Below, in pieces: positions 51,331 to 60,279 of a stretch of DNA of 60,939 nucleotides; positions within the stretch are counted from its first letter, which is position 1; each line of letters begins with the position of its first letter. Both the position numbers and the translations under genes were made by a program. The stretch covers positions 1 through 60,939 of the forward strand of contig CALAJH010000025.1 in NCBI GenBank assembly GCA_937922655.1, given 5' to 3'. Below the pieces are notes generated by a model. That model worked only from the letters and a program-made list of their open reading frames with translations, ran no database searches and was not told the origin of the DNA. The stretch comes from an uncultured Bacteroidia bacterium. Lineage in GTDB: Bacteria > Bacteroidota > Bacteroidia > J057 > CALAJH01.

Positions 51331-52923
51331 ATGGGTTTTTTGGATATCTTTAAATCCAAGTCCAAAGAAAGCGGCGACAAGACCCTTTCCCTCATTGTTT
51401 TCGACTTGGATTCCCTTGGCCACGAACTTCCCGACCTCAAATTTTTGGCGGGACGCAGCCAAGTAATTTTTTGGTTGTTTTATCGCAGGCCCGTGCCGCA
51501 TCTTCAAAAGCGGCTCTCGGAATACGGGCGTGTCGAGAGCTTTGACGAAGAAAAAGGGCGCACGCTCGAATTGATTGTCGGATACGAACTCGGCCACAAT
51601 CCCAACTACAAAGAGGTCGTGTTGGTGACGGCCGAAGGGAAAAAAGAAGGATTGCAGTCGTTTTTTAAGGACAAAGGGATAAATTTTCAGCATATGCGTA
51701 CGGGAGTGCGGATACAGCCAAAACGCGAATCGATGGCGCGTCCCGAAGCCTCCAAATCCCGTGTGCCGGAACCCCTCGTCAAAAACGGTTCGCGCAACGT
51801 TTCGAGTGGGGTGGCGGCGCGTCCCGACCCTCTCGGCAAACCCATGCGTCAAAACGAACCAAAGTCCGGAGGATTGCGCCCCGACCCCGCATTGGACCGA
51901 AGCGCTCCCGACCGCGGCGATTTGCGTCTTGACCCCCGTCAGATGCGCAGCGAGCCAAAGACGGCGGCGCATCACGACGCGCCGGTTGCCCCGCGTCAGG
52001 AACGGATTTCGCCACCCCAACCGGCGCGTCAAGAACGCTACGACGCGCCGGTTGCCCCGCGTCAGGAACGGGTTTCGCCGCCCCAACCCCCGCGTCAAGA
52101 ACGCTTCGACGCGCCGGTTGCCCCGCGTCAGGAACGGATTTCACCGCCACAACCGGCGCGTCAAGAACGCTTCGACGCGCCGGTTGTCCCGCGTCAAGAA
52201 CGGGTTTCGCCGCCGCAACCCCCGCGTCAGGAACGCTACGGTCAAGATTACGAACCCGTTTACCCCTCCCGAAACGACGATTTCTATTCGCGTCCCATAA
52301 CCGAACCCGAACCTTTTTGGGATGAAAGCGGCAAATCGTTGCCGTTTACCAACGAAGACGACTATCGTACCGGAAGCGAGGAATTTGTGGAACCGGATTT
52401 TTACGCCACCCCGCGCATGGAACCGGGCAAGCCTTCGCGTCCCAAACGCGAAGAATTCGACGACGCACCCGCCTACGCCGCCCCGCGCATGGAACCGGCC
52501 AAACAGCCGGTGGCGTTAAAACCGATTCCGCATCAGGATGTACGGATGGGCGGAGAGACCTTGCCTCCTCTCGACCCAATGCGCAAACACAAGCCGCTTG
52601 CCGGCGAGTACGTGCCGTCGGAAGAAGATTTTGTCAAAATATCCCACCATTTCGCGATAAACTTTTTGGTCGGCAACACTTATCTTAAAAGTTTTTTGGG
52701 TATGGCCATCAACCAAGCTACGGGTAAAACCGTACAAGAGATTTTTGTTTCCAAAGGGGTAAAGCCGGTTTTTGCTTTTTTGGTCAAGACGGGCTACTTG
52801 GAAGAGGTGGACAACCAAAATTTCCGGGTTTTGGCATGCCCTACGGCGGAGACGTTTATAGAAGCACGCAACTACGCTTCGAGTCTTATGCCCGAACCCG
52901 CCGTTCGACCGCAAAATCGTTAA
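51331..52923 (+). CDS. PIN/NYN-like protein with long disordered repeat linker
   Basis: A 530-residue protein of unusual build. The first 125 residues look like a folded alpha/beta domain: LSLIVFDLDSLG, QVIFWLFYRRPVPHLQKRLSEYGRVESFDEEKGRTLELIVGYELG, VVLVTAEGKKEGLQSFFKDKGINFQH, whose order recalls PIN/NYN-type nuclease domains. Residues about 130-440 are Pro/Arg/Glu-rich and probably disordered, including four perfect 22-residue repeats (DAPVAPRQER[I/V]SPPQP[A/P]RQER[Y/F]). The last 90 residues are folded again, with EEDFVKISHHFAINFLVGNTYLKSFLGMAINQATG and LVKTGYLEEVDNQNFRVL. No known family covers the whole. It follows an ECF sigma gene and precedes a WG-repeat gene by 12 bases. Confidence 0.8.
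   Translation: MGFLDIFKSKSKESGDKTLSLIVFDLDSLGHELPDLKFLAGRSQVIFWLFYRRPVPHLQKRLSEYGRVESFDEEKGRTLELIVGYELGHNPNYKEVVLVTAEGKKEGLQSFFKDKGINFQHMRTGVRIQPKRESMARPEASKSRVPEPLVKNGSRNVSSGVAARPDPLGKPMRQNEPKSGGLRPDPALDRSAPDRGDLRLDPRQMRSEPKTAAHHDAPVAPRQERISPPQPARQERYDAPVAPRQERVSPPQPPRQERFDAPVAPRQERISPPQPARQERFDAPVVPRQERVSPPQPPRQERYGQDYEPVYPSRNDDFYSRPITEPEPFWDESGKSLPFTNEDDYRTGSEEFVEPDFYATPRMEPGKPSRPKREEFDDAPAYAAPRMEPAKQPVALKPIPHQDVRMGGETLPPLDPMRKHKPLAGEYVPSEEDFVKISHHFAINFLVGNTYLKSFLGMAINQATGKTVQEIFVSKGVKPVFAFLVKTGYLEEVDNQNFRVLACPTAETFIEARNYASSLMPEPAVRPQNR
51976..52239 (+). repeat. Four 66-bp tandem repeats inside the PIN-like gene
   Basis: Four direct units of exactly 66 bp (51976-52041, 52042-52107, 52108-52173, 52174-52239) encode 22-residue repeats. 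Units one and three carry ISPPQPA, units two and four VSPPQPP, so the array is two copies of a 132-bp pair. Few bases differ between units, which suggests recent duplication. Confidence 0.95.
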
Positions 52924-52935
52924 ATTTTCGCTTAT

Positions 52936-54072
52936 ATGCTTGCACCCGTTGTTTTTGCAATATGGATAACGTCCTTGGCGGTTGCGCGGGGATGGGGGCA
53001 AAACCCCGGACCGCTGGCGCCGGCCAAAGTGGGCGGCCACTTCGGTTTCATCGATACGTCGGGCATAGCGATAATACCTCATCGCTTGGCGCTGGGCCAG
53101 TTGGCGTTTCGTGAGGGCATGACCGACATGCGCGACGCCGAAGGACGTTGGGGCTTTATTACCGCCGTCGGTGCAGAGGCCGTAGCCCCCACCTTTGACG
53201 ACGTGGAATTTTTTTCGGAGGGCCTTTGCGTTGTTAAAAGGGATGGGCGTTATCAATACGTGGACAAAAACGGTGGCCGTCCGTTTGAATTGGATTTTGA
53301 CGCGGCGGGGCCGTTTCGAGAAGGCAAGGCCGTCGTTCAAATCGGTTCGTTGTGGGGGTTTATCGACAAAACGGGAAAAACGCTCTTCGAGCCGACGTTC
53401 GACGACGCGCTTTATTTTTCCGAAGGGTTTGTGCCGGTCAAAAAAGGAGGGAAGTGGTCGGCCGTAGACGCTTCGGGCCGTCCCGTGGCGCCGTTTGATT
53501 TCGAGGAGTTTTATCCCTTTCGCAATGGACGCGCCAAAGTCAAAAAAAACGGCTTGTACGGCGTGATAAACCCAAGCGGCAAATTCGTTTTGGCGGCCAA
53601 ATACGAAGAATTGACCGACTTTGACGAAACGGGACATTGCGGCGCGAAGTTGGACGGGCGTTGGGGAATCGTCGATACGTCGGGCCAATCGACGGCGCCT
53701 TTTGTTTACGACGGGCTTTTACCGCCACGCTCGGGAACGTTCGCGGTGTTAAAGTTGCGTCCGAACAAAAATCGTACGGACTCGCTGTGGGGCGTGGTTT
53801 CGGCAAAAGGCGCCATTATGTTGTCTTACGATTATTCACGACCGCCCGAATACGGCGACGGAATGTTTTTAATCTATCAAAACGGCCTTTACGGTTATAC
53901 CAACGAGCTGGGTGTGGTACAAATAGCTCCGCGTTTTGCGGAGGCGCGACCGTTTTCCTTCGGATTGGCCGCCGTAAAAGAAAAGGACTTGTGGGGTTAC
54001 ATCGACCGTACGGGGCGCTACAAAATCGAACCGAAGTATGAAAACGCGGGCAGTTTTGCGCTTACGGAGTAG
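52936..54072 (+). CDS. WG-repeat protein
   Basis: A 378-residue protein with signal peptide (VVFAIWITSLAVARGWGQ). It has about eight WG-type repeats such as GHFGFIDTSGIAIIP, GRWGFITAVGAEAVAPTFDDV, SLWGFIDKTGKTLFEPTFDDA, GLYGVINPSGKFVLAAKYEEL, GRWGIVDTSGQSTAPFVYDGL and DLWGYIDRTGRYKIEPKYENA. WG repeats are structural modules with no set enzyme activity. The gene starts 12 bases after the PIN-like gene and its end overlaps the opposite-strand NAD(P)HX repair gene by 11 bases. Confidence 0.93.
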   Translation: MLAPVVFAIWITSLAVARGWGQNPGPLAPAKVGGHFGFIDTSGIAIIPHRLALGQLAFREGMTDMRDAEGRWGFITAVGAEAVAPTFDDVEFFSEGLCVVKRDGRYQYVDKNGGRPFELDFDAAGPFREGKAVVQIGSLWGFIDKTGKTLFEPTFDDALYFSEGFVPVKKGGKWSAVDASGRPVAPFDFEEFYPFRNGRAKVKKNGLYGVINPSGKFVLAAKYEELTDFDETGHCGAKLDGRWGIVDTSGQSTAPFVYDGLLPPRSGTFAVLKLRPNKNRTDSLWGVVSAKGAIMLSYDYSRPPEYGDGMFLIYQNGLYGYTNELGVVQIAPRFAEARPFSFGLAAVKEKDLWGYIDRTGRYKIEPKYENAGSFALTE

Positions 54073-55615
54073 ATTTGAGAATTTGGAACAGGGCGGCGCC
54101 GATGTTTCTGGACGTTTTGCGCGCCGTAACGCCTTCGACGCCCTGCGTTTCGGCAACAAGGTCGCCGGCGCGCGCATGGACGTAAACGCCCAGCGCCGCC
54201 GCTTTTAAAGCGGGATAGCCTTGCGCCATGAGTCCGGCGATAACGCCGGTAAGCACATCGCCCATGCCGGCGCTGGCCATGCCCGGATTGCCCAACGGAC
54301 AAAAATACACCGAACCGTTGGGTGCGGCCACCAACGTCCCGGCTCCTTTAAGTACGACGATAATCTTTCTTTCGACGGCCAACTGCATCGCCGATTCAAA
54401 GCGTCGTTCTTGGATTTCTTCGGTACCGGTACGCAAAAGCCGGGCCATTTCGCCGGGATGGGGGGTAACCACGGTTTGGGCGAGCGTTTCGTGAGGAATA
54501 AGTTCCCAAAACGCCGGATTTTTGGCCATGATGTTGAGCGCGTCGGCGTCCATGACCATCGGCACGCGAATATGGGGAAGTATTCCTTTTAAGAAGGCGG
54601 TGGCGTCGGCGTTGTCTCCGAGGCCGGGACCGACGGCCAAGACCGTTTTGTCTTTGAGGTAGTCGGGAAAAATGTCGGCGGAAACGTCGTTGAGGTAGGG
54701 GGTGGATTCGGTTCCATAAGGTATGGACATACCTTCGAGAGTGTTGCGATGGAAGGCGCAGGCCGCGCTTCCGGGAATGAAGGCGGTAACGAGTCCGGCG
54801 CCGACGTCGAGAACGGCCGAGGCGGTTAGTGCAGGGGCGCCGCCTTTTCCTCGGCTTCCGCCGGCCACCATCACGTGTCCGAACCGATTTTTGTACGCTT
54901 CCATTTGCCGCGACTGCCGCCACGAACGCACCATCGCGTCGGTTATCATTTCCGTTTTGACCCCCAAGCGTTCTTGGACGTTGCGGTAAATGTCGATATC
55001 CACGACGACCACTTCGCCACAGTACAAAGACGCGGGAGTAACACAATGACAAATTTTCGGAAGCTGAAAGGTAAGGGTAACCTCGCATTTGAGCGGTACG
55101 TTAATCACCGCGCCCGTGTCTCCCAAGAGTCCGGACGGCATATCGATGGCGACGACGGGCGCCGATTGCGCCTGCAACAATTTGATTATGCTCAAAAACG
55201 GTTCGCGCAATTTTTGCCGCAAACCCGTGCCTATCATGGCGTCGACAACGACGGCGCCCCCGCCTTTAAGGTATCCCGCAACGTCAAAATCGGGAAAAAC
55301 ACGGTAAGGAATGCCGCGTTTTTCTATGATTTTAAGATTGGTGTGCGCATCGCCCGTACATTTTTCCGGCGATTCGGTGAAAAGAATCTGTACGTTGAAA
55401 TCGCGGGCGGTGAGGTAACGCGCGATGACCAGTCCGTCGCCCCCGTTGTTGCCCGTGCCGCAAACAATCAAAAAACGCTTGCCCGCATAACGTTCGGCCA
55501 AAAATTCCGCCGATTTTCGCCCCGCCGTTTCCATCAAAAGCAAACCCGGATAATCGAACTCTTCGATCATCAGCCGGTCTATTTCTTGCATTTGCGCGGC
55601 GTTGGCCACCAGCAT
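54062..55615 (-). CDS. nnr: Bifunctional NAD(P)HX epimerase/dehydratase
   Basis: This enzyme repairs hydrated NAD(P)H: the epimerase interconverts R and S forms, and the dehydratase uses ADP to restore NAD(P)H. The 517-residue protein starts with the YjeF-N epimerase domain (about 1-215): MQEIDRLMIEEFDYPGLLLMETAGRKSAEFL, VCGTGNNGGDGLVIARYL, and AIDMPSGLLGDTG. The YjeF-C dehydratase (about 235-517) has VMVAGGSRGKGGAPALTASAVLDVGAGL, MDADALNIMA, VTPHPGEMARLL and the nucleotide-binding NPGMASAGMGDVLTGVIAG. It has its own promoter and overlaps the WG gene at its end. Confidence 0.95.
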   Translation of the reverse strand: MLVANAAQMQEIDRLMIEEFDYPGLLLMETAGRKSAEFLAERYAGKRFLIVCGTGNNGGDGLVIARYLTARDFNVQILFTESPEKCTGDAHTNLKIIEKRGIPYRVFPDFDVAGYLKGGGAVVVDAMIGTGLRQKLREPFLSIIKLLQAQSAPVVAIDMPSGLLGDTGAVINVPLKCEVTLTFQLPKICHCVTPASLYCGEVVVVDIDIYRNVQERLGVKTEMITDAMVRSWRQSRQMEAYKNRFGHVMVAGGSRGKGGAPALTASAVLDVGAGLVTAFIPGSAACAFHRNTLEGMSIPYGTESTPYLNDVSADIFPDYLKDKTVLAVGPGLGDNADATAFLKGILPHIRVPMVMDADALNIMAKNPAFWELIPHETLAQTVVTPHPGEMARLLRTGTEEIQERRFESAMQLAVERKIIVVLKGAGTLVAAPNGSVYFCPLGNPGMASAGMGDVLTGVIAGLMAQGYPALKAAALGVYVHARAGDLVAETQGVEGVTARKTSRNIGAALFQILKSTP

Positions 55616-55636
55616 ATTCGGTAGTGTTTAATTATG

Positions 55637-55644
55637 CAAAGTTA
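55637..55644 (-). promoter_or_regulatory. -7 promoter element of the NAD(P)HX repair gene
   Basis: TAACTTTG on the minus strand, exact consensus, 21 bases before ATG 55615. Confidence 0.6.
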
Positions 55645-55719
55645 CCCGTCCCCGTGCGAAAGGTCAAAAGAAAAAAATCCACGCGAGCGGGAACGGACCC
55701 CAAAAAGGGACGTGCAAAA

Positions 55720-58152
55720 TCAGCCCGTAATTTGTTTGACGATTTGCTTTTGTTCGGCGTTAAAATCCCTAGACTTAAAATATTTGTCGATGACGCCGCG
55801 GCCTTCGTGTTGAGCGTAAAAATGCTTGAGAACGTCTTTGGCAACGGCTTGCAAACGCGAATTCGTACTCAAAAGGGCGTGGGTCATGTGGGCGACGGCT
55901 TTGTCGTCGATGTAGTTGAGGCGTTGAAACGCTTGCATGGCGTTTTGACGGGTGCGGAATTCATAGGTGGCCGAGGCGTATTCGACCAAACGGCGCAAAG
56001 CGCTTTTGTCGCCGCCGTAAGCATAGGCCACTTCCAACCACTTGATTCGAACCCGATGCCCTTCGCCGACGTCGTTTTGGGTTAAGGCAAGATAGCGTTT
56101 GAGGTTTTTGGGGTACTGACGGGCGAGTTTGTCAAGTGTTTCGAGAACGATGTTGTACGACGAATCGGCAAGCAGGCGTTCGTAATAAGGCAAAAGCAAA
56201 AGGCGCACGTCTTTGGTGTTGGAAACGACGGCGCGACGGACTTCGGGGTCGGGGTCGAAGATGGCGTTCTGGATAAGTTCGATGCTTTCGGGGGCGCCGT
56301 CGTCGATAAGTTGGGCGACGATTTCCCCTTTGGGGTAATGATATTTTTCTTGGTAATACGCTTTGACCAACGTGGAACGGCGGGTTTCGATGGGGAAGTC
56401 GCGCATGGCGTAAAGCGCGTCGTAACGGTCTATCATATTCGGCGCCTTGAACGCTTGGGCTTTGAGTTCGTCGAACGTTCGGGGAAAGGTAAGTTTTTTG
56501 AGAATATAGCTTCCGGGGTCGAAAAGAACGAACTCGACTTTTTTACCGCCGGGGTTGGGGACGAGGATTTTTTCCGTTTCTTTTTCGACCCATTGCCGGA
56601 CCCGTTGGGTTCCGCCGCCGTCGTAATACACTTCGACGACGACGGGCATTTTAAACAGGCCGACGAGGTCGTGGCGGGGATGGATTTGTTTGACGGTGAT
56701 TTCGGTGAAAGCCTCGCCGTTTTTGGAGACGGGCTGGTAGGAGACGTGGTAATGGGGTTCGCCGCCGCGATAAATCCATTGGTCGAAGAACCATTCGGGG
56801 GTTTTGCCAAGCGTGTCTTGGAAGGCACGTTCGAGGTCGATGGTTTCGACGTTTTTGTATCCGTGTTTTTTGAGGTAATGATAAATGACGCGACGATACT
56901 CGTCTTCGCCGTAGACGTACATCAACATATCGAGCACGGCCGAACCTTTGAGATACCAACGCGACGTGCCGGCTTTTGTACTTCGGATGGGATAATCGTC
57001 TTTTTTGGTGGCTTCGATCGCGGCGTTCTGCTCGGTTCTGCGCGAATGTTGGTATTTGTCCTCGCCCCAAATTTTTCGTGCAAAGAGTTTGGGATAAAAG
57101 GTGGCGAAGCTTTCCTGCAGCCATATTTCTTTGGCGCTTCGGCCCGTGATAAGGTCGCCGAACCATTGGTGGGTCAGCTCGTGGACGTTGACGTTGATGT
57201 AGTTGCGGTCGATGAAATCGCGTTTATCGACGCAGAAGAAGTCGCCGAAAATGGTGGCCGTGGTGTTTTCCATCGCGCCGTAGATGTAGTCCTGCACCGG
57301 CACTTGGGCGTAGGATTCCCACGGGAAGGGCATCATGGTATGTTCTTCCATGAAGTCGATGGATTCGAGGCTGTATTTGTAAATGTTGTCGAAACGGTCT
57401 TCATGGTCGGGGTAATACCACAATTGCACGGGCAAGCCGCGTCGGGTGGTCAAGGATTTGATTTTGTAATCGCCGATGGCGAGCATGAGCAGATAAAGCG
57501 CGTGGGGTTTGCTCATGGCGTAATGCCACGTTTTGGTACCGTCGGCGTTGTCTTTGACGCTTTTGAGCGTGCCGTTGGAAAGGACTTTGTATTTGCCGTC
57601 GAAGGTGGTGATGGTTTCGGTGATTACCTTGTCGTTCATGTCGTCGTAGCAGGGTATCCAATGGCGGTGGTCGATGCCTTGTCCCTGCGTCCAGATTTGT
57701 TTGCGTTTGATTCCCTTGGGGTCGTCCCAGCCCGTGAAGTAGATGCCTTTTTTGGGGAAGGCGCGGTAAACGAAAACGATGCTGTCTTTTTGGTCCCAAT
57801 GGAGCGGGCCGTTGGGGTAGACAATCACGCCTTCGGGAACGGTTTTAAACTTGACGTCACGACCCGTGATTTGGGCCGAAAGGATTTCTATACCCGGGCC
57901 GTCGAAAAAGAGGGTGTCCACCCGGTTTTGCAACACCTTGAAATAGTGCGTTACCTTGCCGTCGACCCTTGCCGCATAAGGGTCGAACGACGTTTCGACT
58001 TTGACCCTTTCGATGTCGAGCGAATGCTCGCGCGGGGCGACGTCGTCCGCATGGCGGTAATGACACACGTGGTCGGGAGCTTGGGCCGCCAACGGCGTCC
58101 ATGCGGCAACTACCCATATTCCCAATAACAATATTCGCATAGCGTTGGTCAT
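55720..58152 (-). CDS. M1-family zinc aminopeptidase
   Basis: An 810-residue peptidase with signal peptide ending TPLAAQ. The M1 motifs are GAMEN (292-296) and HELTHQW with zinc ligands His324, His328 and Glu347 (Glu325 catalytic; WLQESFATFY holds the third ligand). The N-terminal beta domain and the C-terminal HEAT-like helical region (from about 590) complete the usual layout. It is exported and should trim peptides in the periplasm or at the surface. The NAD(P)HX repair gene lies about 105 bases downstream on the same strand, but has its own promoter. Confidence 0.95.
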   Translation of the reverse strand: MTNAMRILLLGIWVVAAWTPLAAQAPDHVCHYRHADDVAPREHSLDIERVKVETSFDPYAARVDGKVTHYFKVLQNRVDTLFFDGPGIEILSAQITGRDVKFKTVPEGVIVYPNGPLHWDQKDSIVFVYRAFPKKGIYFTGWDDPKGIKRKQIWTQGQGIDHRHWIPCYDDMNDKVITETITTFDGKYKVLSNGTLKSVKDNADGTKTWHYAMSKPHALYLLMLAIGDYKIKSLTTRRGLPVQLWYYPDHEDRFDNIYKYSLESIDFMEEHTMMPFPWESYAQVPVQDYIYGAMENTTATIFGDFFCVDKRDFIDRNYINVNVHELTHQWFGDLITGRSAKEIWLQESFATFYPKLFARKIWGEDKYQHSRRTEQNAAIEATKKDDYPIRSTKAGTSRWYLKGSAVLDMLMYVYGEDEYRRVIYHYLKKHGYKNVETIDLERAFQDTLGKTPEWFFDQWIYRGGEPHYHVSYQPVSKNGEAFTEITVKQIHPRHDLVGLFKMPVVVEVYYDGGGTQRVRQWVEKETEKILVPNPGGKKVEFVLFDPGSYILKKLTFPRTFDELKAQAFKAPNMIDRYDALYAMRDFPIETRRSTLVKAYYQEKYHYPKGEIVAQLIDDGAPESIELIQNAIFDPDPEVRRAVVSNTKDVRLLLLPYYERLLADSSYNIVLETLDKLARQYPKNLKRYLALTQNDVGEGHRVRIKWLEVAYAYGGDKSALRRLVEYASATYEFRTRQNAMQAFQRLNYIDDKAVAHMTHALLSTNSRLQAVAKDVLKHFYAQHEGRGVIDKYFKSRDFNAEQKQIVKQITG

Positions 58153-58160
58153 ACGTGTCG

Positions 58161-58168
58161 CAATTTAC
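58161..58168 (-). promoter_or_regulatory. Possible promoter element TAAATTG before the M1 gene
   Basis: TGTAAATTGCG occurs eight bases before ATG 58152, the same string as before the nucleotidyltransferase gene at 31499-31506. Confidence 0.35.
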
Positions 58169-58401
58169 AACTTTTTTCGCACGCGCGGCAAAAAGAATAC
58201 CCGGGATAATGTAAATAAGCAATGACAACAACGGCGACGGTTTCTCGGCGTTTTCAAAATTATTCCTTTAATTAAAAGGATTGGCTTTCATAAACGCCGA
58301 TTTTTCATTGTTTTAACATCACCCGAATTTCGCGTCCAAGGTCTTTTTTAGAAAAAATTTGATTTTTGTATGATAATTTTTAAGGCGTTCTATTTTTTTG
58401 T
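58169..58401. other. Intergenic region between the M1 and GMC genes
   Basis: About 230 bases of AT-rich sequence between divergent genes. A small inverted-repeat-like stretch around 58267-58285 (AATTAAAAGG...) is too weak to call. No gene is seen. Confidence 0.4.
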
Positions 58402-58409
58402 CTAATTTT
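58402..58409 (+). promoter_or_regulatory. -7 promoter element of the GMC gene
   Basis: TAATTTTG, exact consensus; leader about 40 bases to ATG 58449. Confidence 0.55.
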
Positions 58410-58448
58410 GGCAACAATTTACAAACATTCAAACAACATATCAAAAAC

Positions 58449-60068
58449 ATGCAACGTTTTGGCATGAGCCGCCGGGAGTTTATGAAGACGGCGGCTCTTG
58501 GGGGGGCGGGTTTGGCGCTTTGGGGTTGCAAGCCCGAACCCGACGCCCCGACCGCACCCGTGGACAGCGAGGCCATCGTGGTCGGCTCGGGATTTGGCGG
58601 GGCGGTCTCGGCCCTGCGTTTGGGGCTCAAAGGCGTTCAAACGACGGTACTCGAACGCGGACGCCGTTGGGAACTCAGCCCCAACTACGACACCTTTACC
58701 CACGGCATCAATTTCGACAAGCGCACGATGTGGTTGCGCGACCGCGTCGTTTTGCCTTTCATCCCCCAAGGCATTAATTTCGACATCGAACGATACACGG
58801 GCCTGCTCGACGTCGTCGAGTTTTCAAACATGAAAGTTTACTCGGGCGCGGGGGTTGGAGGCGGGTCTTTGGTCTACGGCGGCATGACGGTCATGCCCCG
58901 TGCCCAAGAATTCAACGAAATTTTCGGCGATTTGGCCGCGTATTCCGAAATGGTTCCCTACTACCAACGCGTCCAACGGATGCTCAACGCCGTTCCCTTC
59001 GACCAAAACCCTTATTTCCAAGCCTTTAAGGATTCGGGATACTGGGAATTTACCTTCCGGTGCGCCGAGGACGTCGAAACCACCCGAAGCGTCAACCCCA
59101 CCCTCCGTTATCAGTACATTCCCCAAGCCTATCAATGGGACGTGATTTATAAAGAACTTATCGGCGAAATTCCAAAATCGGCGCTGATAGGCGAACTGAT
59201 TTTCGGCAACAACAGCGGCGCCAAAAATTCGCTCGACCTTACGTACCTCAGGCAAGCCGAAGCCACGGGAAAAGTTGTCGTTCACCCTTTTCACAAAGTC
59301 GAAAGCATCGGTCGCGACGCCGAAAAACGTTATACGCTCGACGTTTCGATTATCAACGACCGGGGCGAGGTCGTGGATACCCGAACCCTGCGTTGCAAGT
59401 ATTTGTTTTTGGGGGCGGGCTCGATGGGAACGTCGCGTTTACTGCTTAAAGCCAAACGCGAAGGCACGCTCAAAGACCTCAACGACGAGGTCGGAAAAGG
59501 TTGGGGCTCGAACGGCAACGGCATGTTTATGCGCCAAAGCCTGCCCAAGCCCACGGGTGAAAAACAAGCCACCCCGCCCGTTATCGCCGTAACCGACTTC
59601 GACAATCCCTACGGACCCGTTATCGCCGAATGCGCCCAATATCCTCTGGGCTTTGAATGCAACTGTTTGTTGTATTTGGGTTTGGGCGTTCACACCAAAC
59701 GCGGCGAATACCGTTACGAACCCGGCGCCGCCAACGACGGCCTCGTCCTCGATTGGCCCGACGACGGCAACGAAGAGAGCCGGCAGGGCATTCGCCACAT
59801 GGGCCGACAACTCAACGACGCCGCCGGCGGCTCGTTCGATACCGACAAATTTCCCGACGAGGTGTCCAAAGAGTTTACTTACCATCCGTTGGGCGGGGCG
59901 GTTATGGGTAAAGCCACCGACAAATACGGACGGGTCAAAAACTACGACCGTCTTTACGTTACCGACGGCGCCGCCATCCCCGGCAACACCGCCTGTTCCA
60001 ATCCGTCTTGGACCATCGCCGCCATCGCCGAACGCAATCTCGAACGCATTCTCGCCGAAGATTTTTAA
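58449..60068 (+). CDS. Tat-exported GMC (cholesterol-oxidase-like) FAD oxidoreductase
   Basis: A 539-residue flavoprotein. The N-terminus carries a twin-arginine signal, MSRREFMKTAALGGAGLALWGC, ending in a lipobox-like WGC, so it may be a membrane-tethered Tat lipoprotein. The FAD domain begins AIVVGSGFGGAVSALRLGLKG, with LERGRRWEL, YSGAGVGGGSLVYGGMTVMP, and near the end TYHPLGGAVMG and CSNPSWTIAAIAERNLERI, the GMC-oxidoreductase C motif. These match cholesterol-oxidase-type enzymes, but the alcohol substrate is not known. Start ATG 58449 is taken; the next ATG (58464) lies at the RR motif. Confidence 0.9.
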   Translation: MQRFGMSRREFMKTAALGGAGLALWGCKPEPDAPTAPVDSEAIVVGSGFGGAVSALRLGLKGVQTTVLERGRRWELSPNYDTFTHGINFDKRTMWLRDRVVLPFIPQGINFDIERYTGLLDVVEFSNMKVYSGAGVGGGSLVYGGMTVMPRAQEFNEIFGDLAAYSEMVPYYQRVQRMLNAVPFDQNPYFQAFKDSGYWEFTFRCAEDVETTRSVNPTLRYQYIPQAYQWDVIYKELIGEIPKSALIGELIFGNNSGAKNSLDLTYLRQAEATGKVVVHPFHKVESIGRDAEKRYTLDVSIINDRGEVVDTRTLRCKYLFLGAGSMGTSRLLLKAKREGTLKDLNDEVGKGWGSNGNGMFMRQSLPKPTGEKQATPPVIAVTDFDNPYGPVIAECAQYPLGFECNCLLYLGLGVHTKRGEYRYEPGAANDGLVLDWPDDGNEESRQGIRHMGRQLNDAAGGSFDTDKFPDEVSKEFTYHPLGGAVMGKATDKYGRVKNYDRLYVTDGAAIPGNTACSNPSWTIAAIAERNLERILAEDF

Positions 60069-60151
60069 GCAATCCAAGCGGCGGCGTTTGCCGTCGTTTT
60101 TGAGGACGCACGCAAAAAACGCATGCCTCGAACGGATGCGAAGCGGATTGA

Positions 60152-60195
60152 AAAACGCCCGTTTTGCCGACAAACACGCAAAAAACGGGCGTTTT
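60152..60195. terminator. Terminator hairpin between convergent genes
   Basis: A 14-bp inverted repeat AAAACGCCCGTTTT / AAAACGGGCGTTTT with a 16-base loop lies between the GMC gene and the convergent coiled-coil gene. It can end transcription in both directions. Confidence 0.7.
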
Positions 60196-60279
60196 CAGGG
60201 TAGCCCCCCCCTTTCGACGTCGGCCCGCAAAACGCTTGACGGAATTTTTACGAGCCGACTCTTTTTCGCCCTATGGGCT

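Noticed and set aside
51976-52239. Possible CRISPR-like repeat array
   Set aside because: The repeats are contiguous 66-bp units in frame with no spacers, coding for a Pro/Arg-rich linker.
56311-58128. 605-codon plus-strand frame opposite the M1 peptidase
   Set aside because: Shadow frame; the M1 gene has all catalytic motifs on the other strand.
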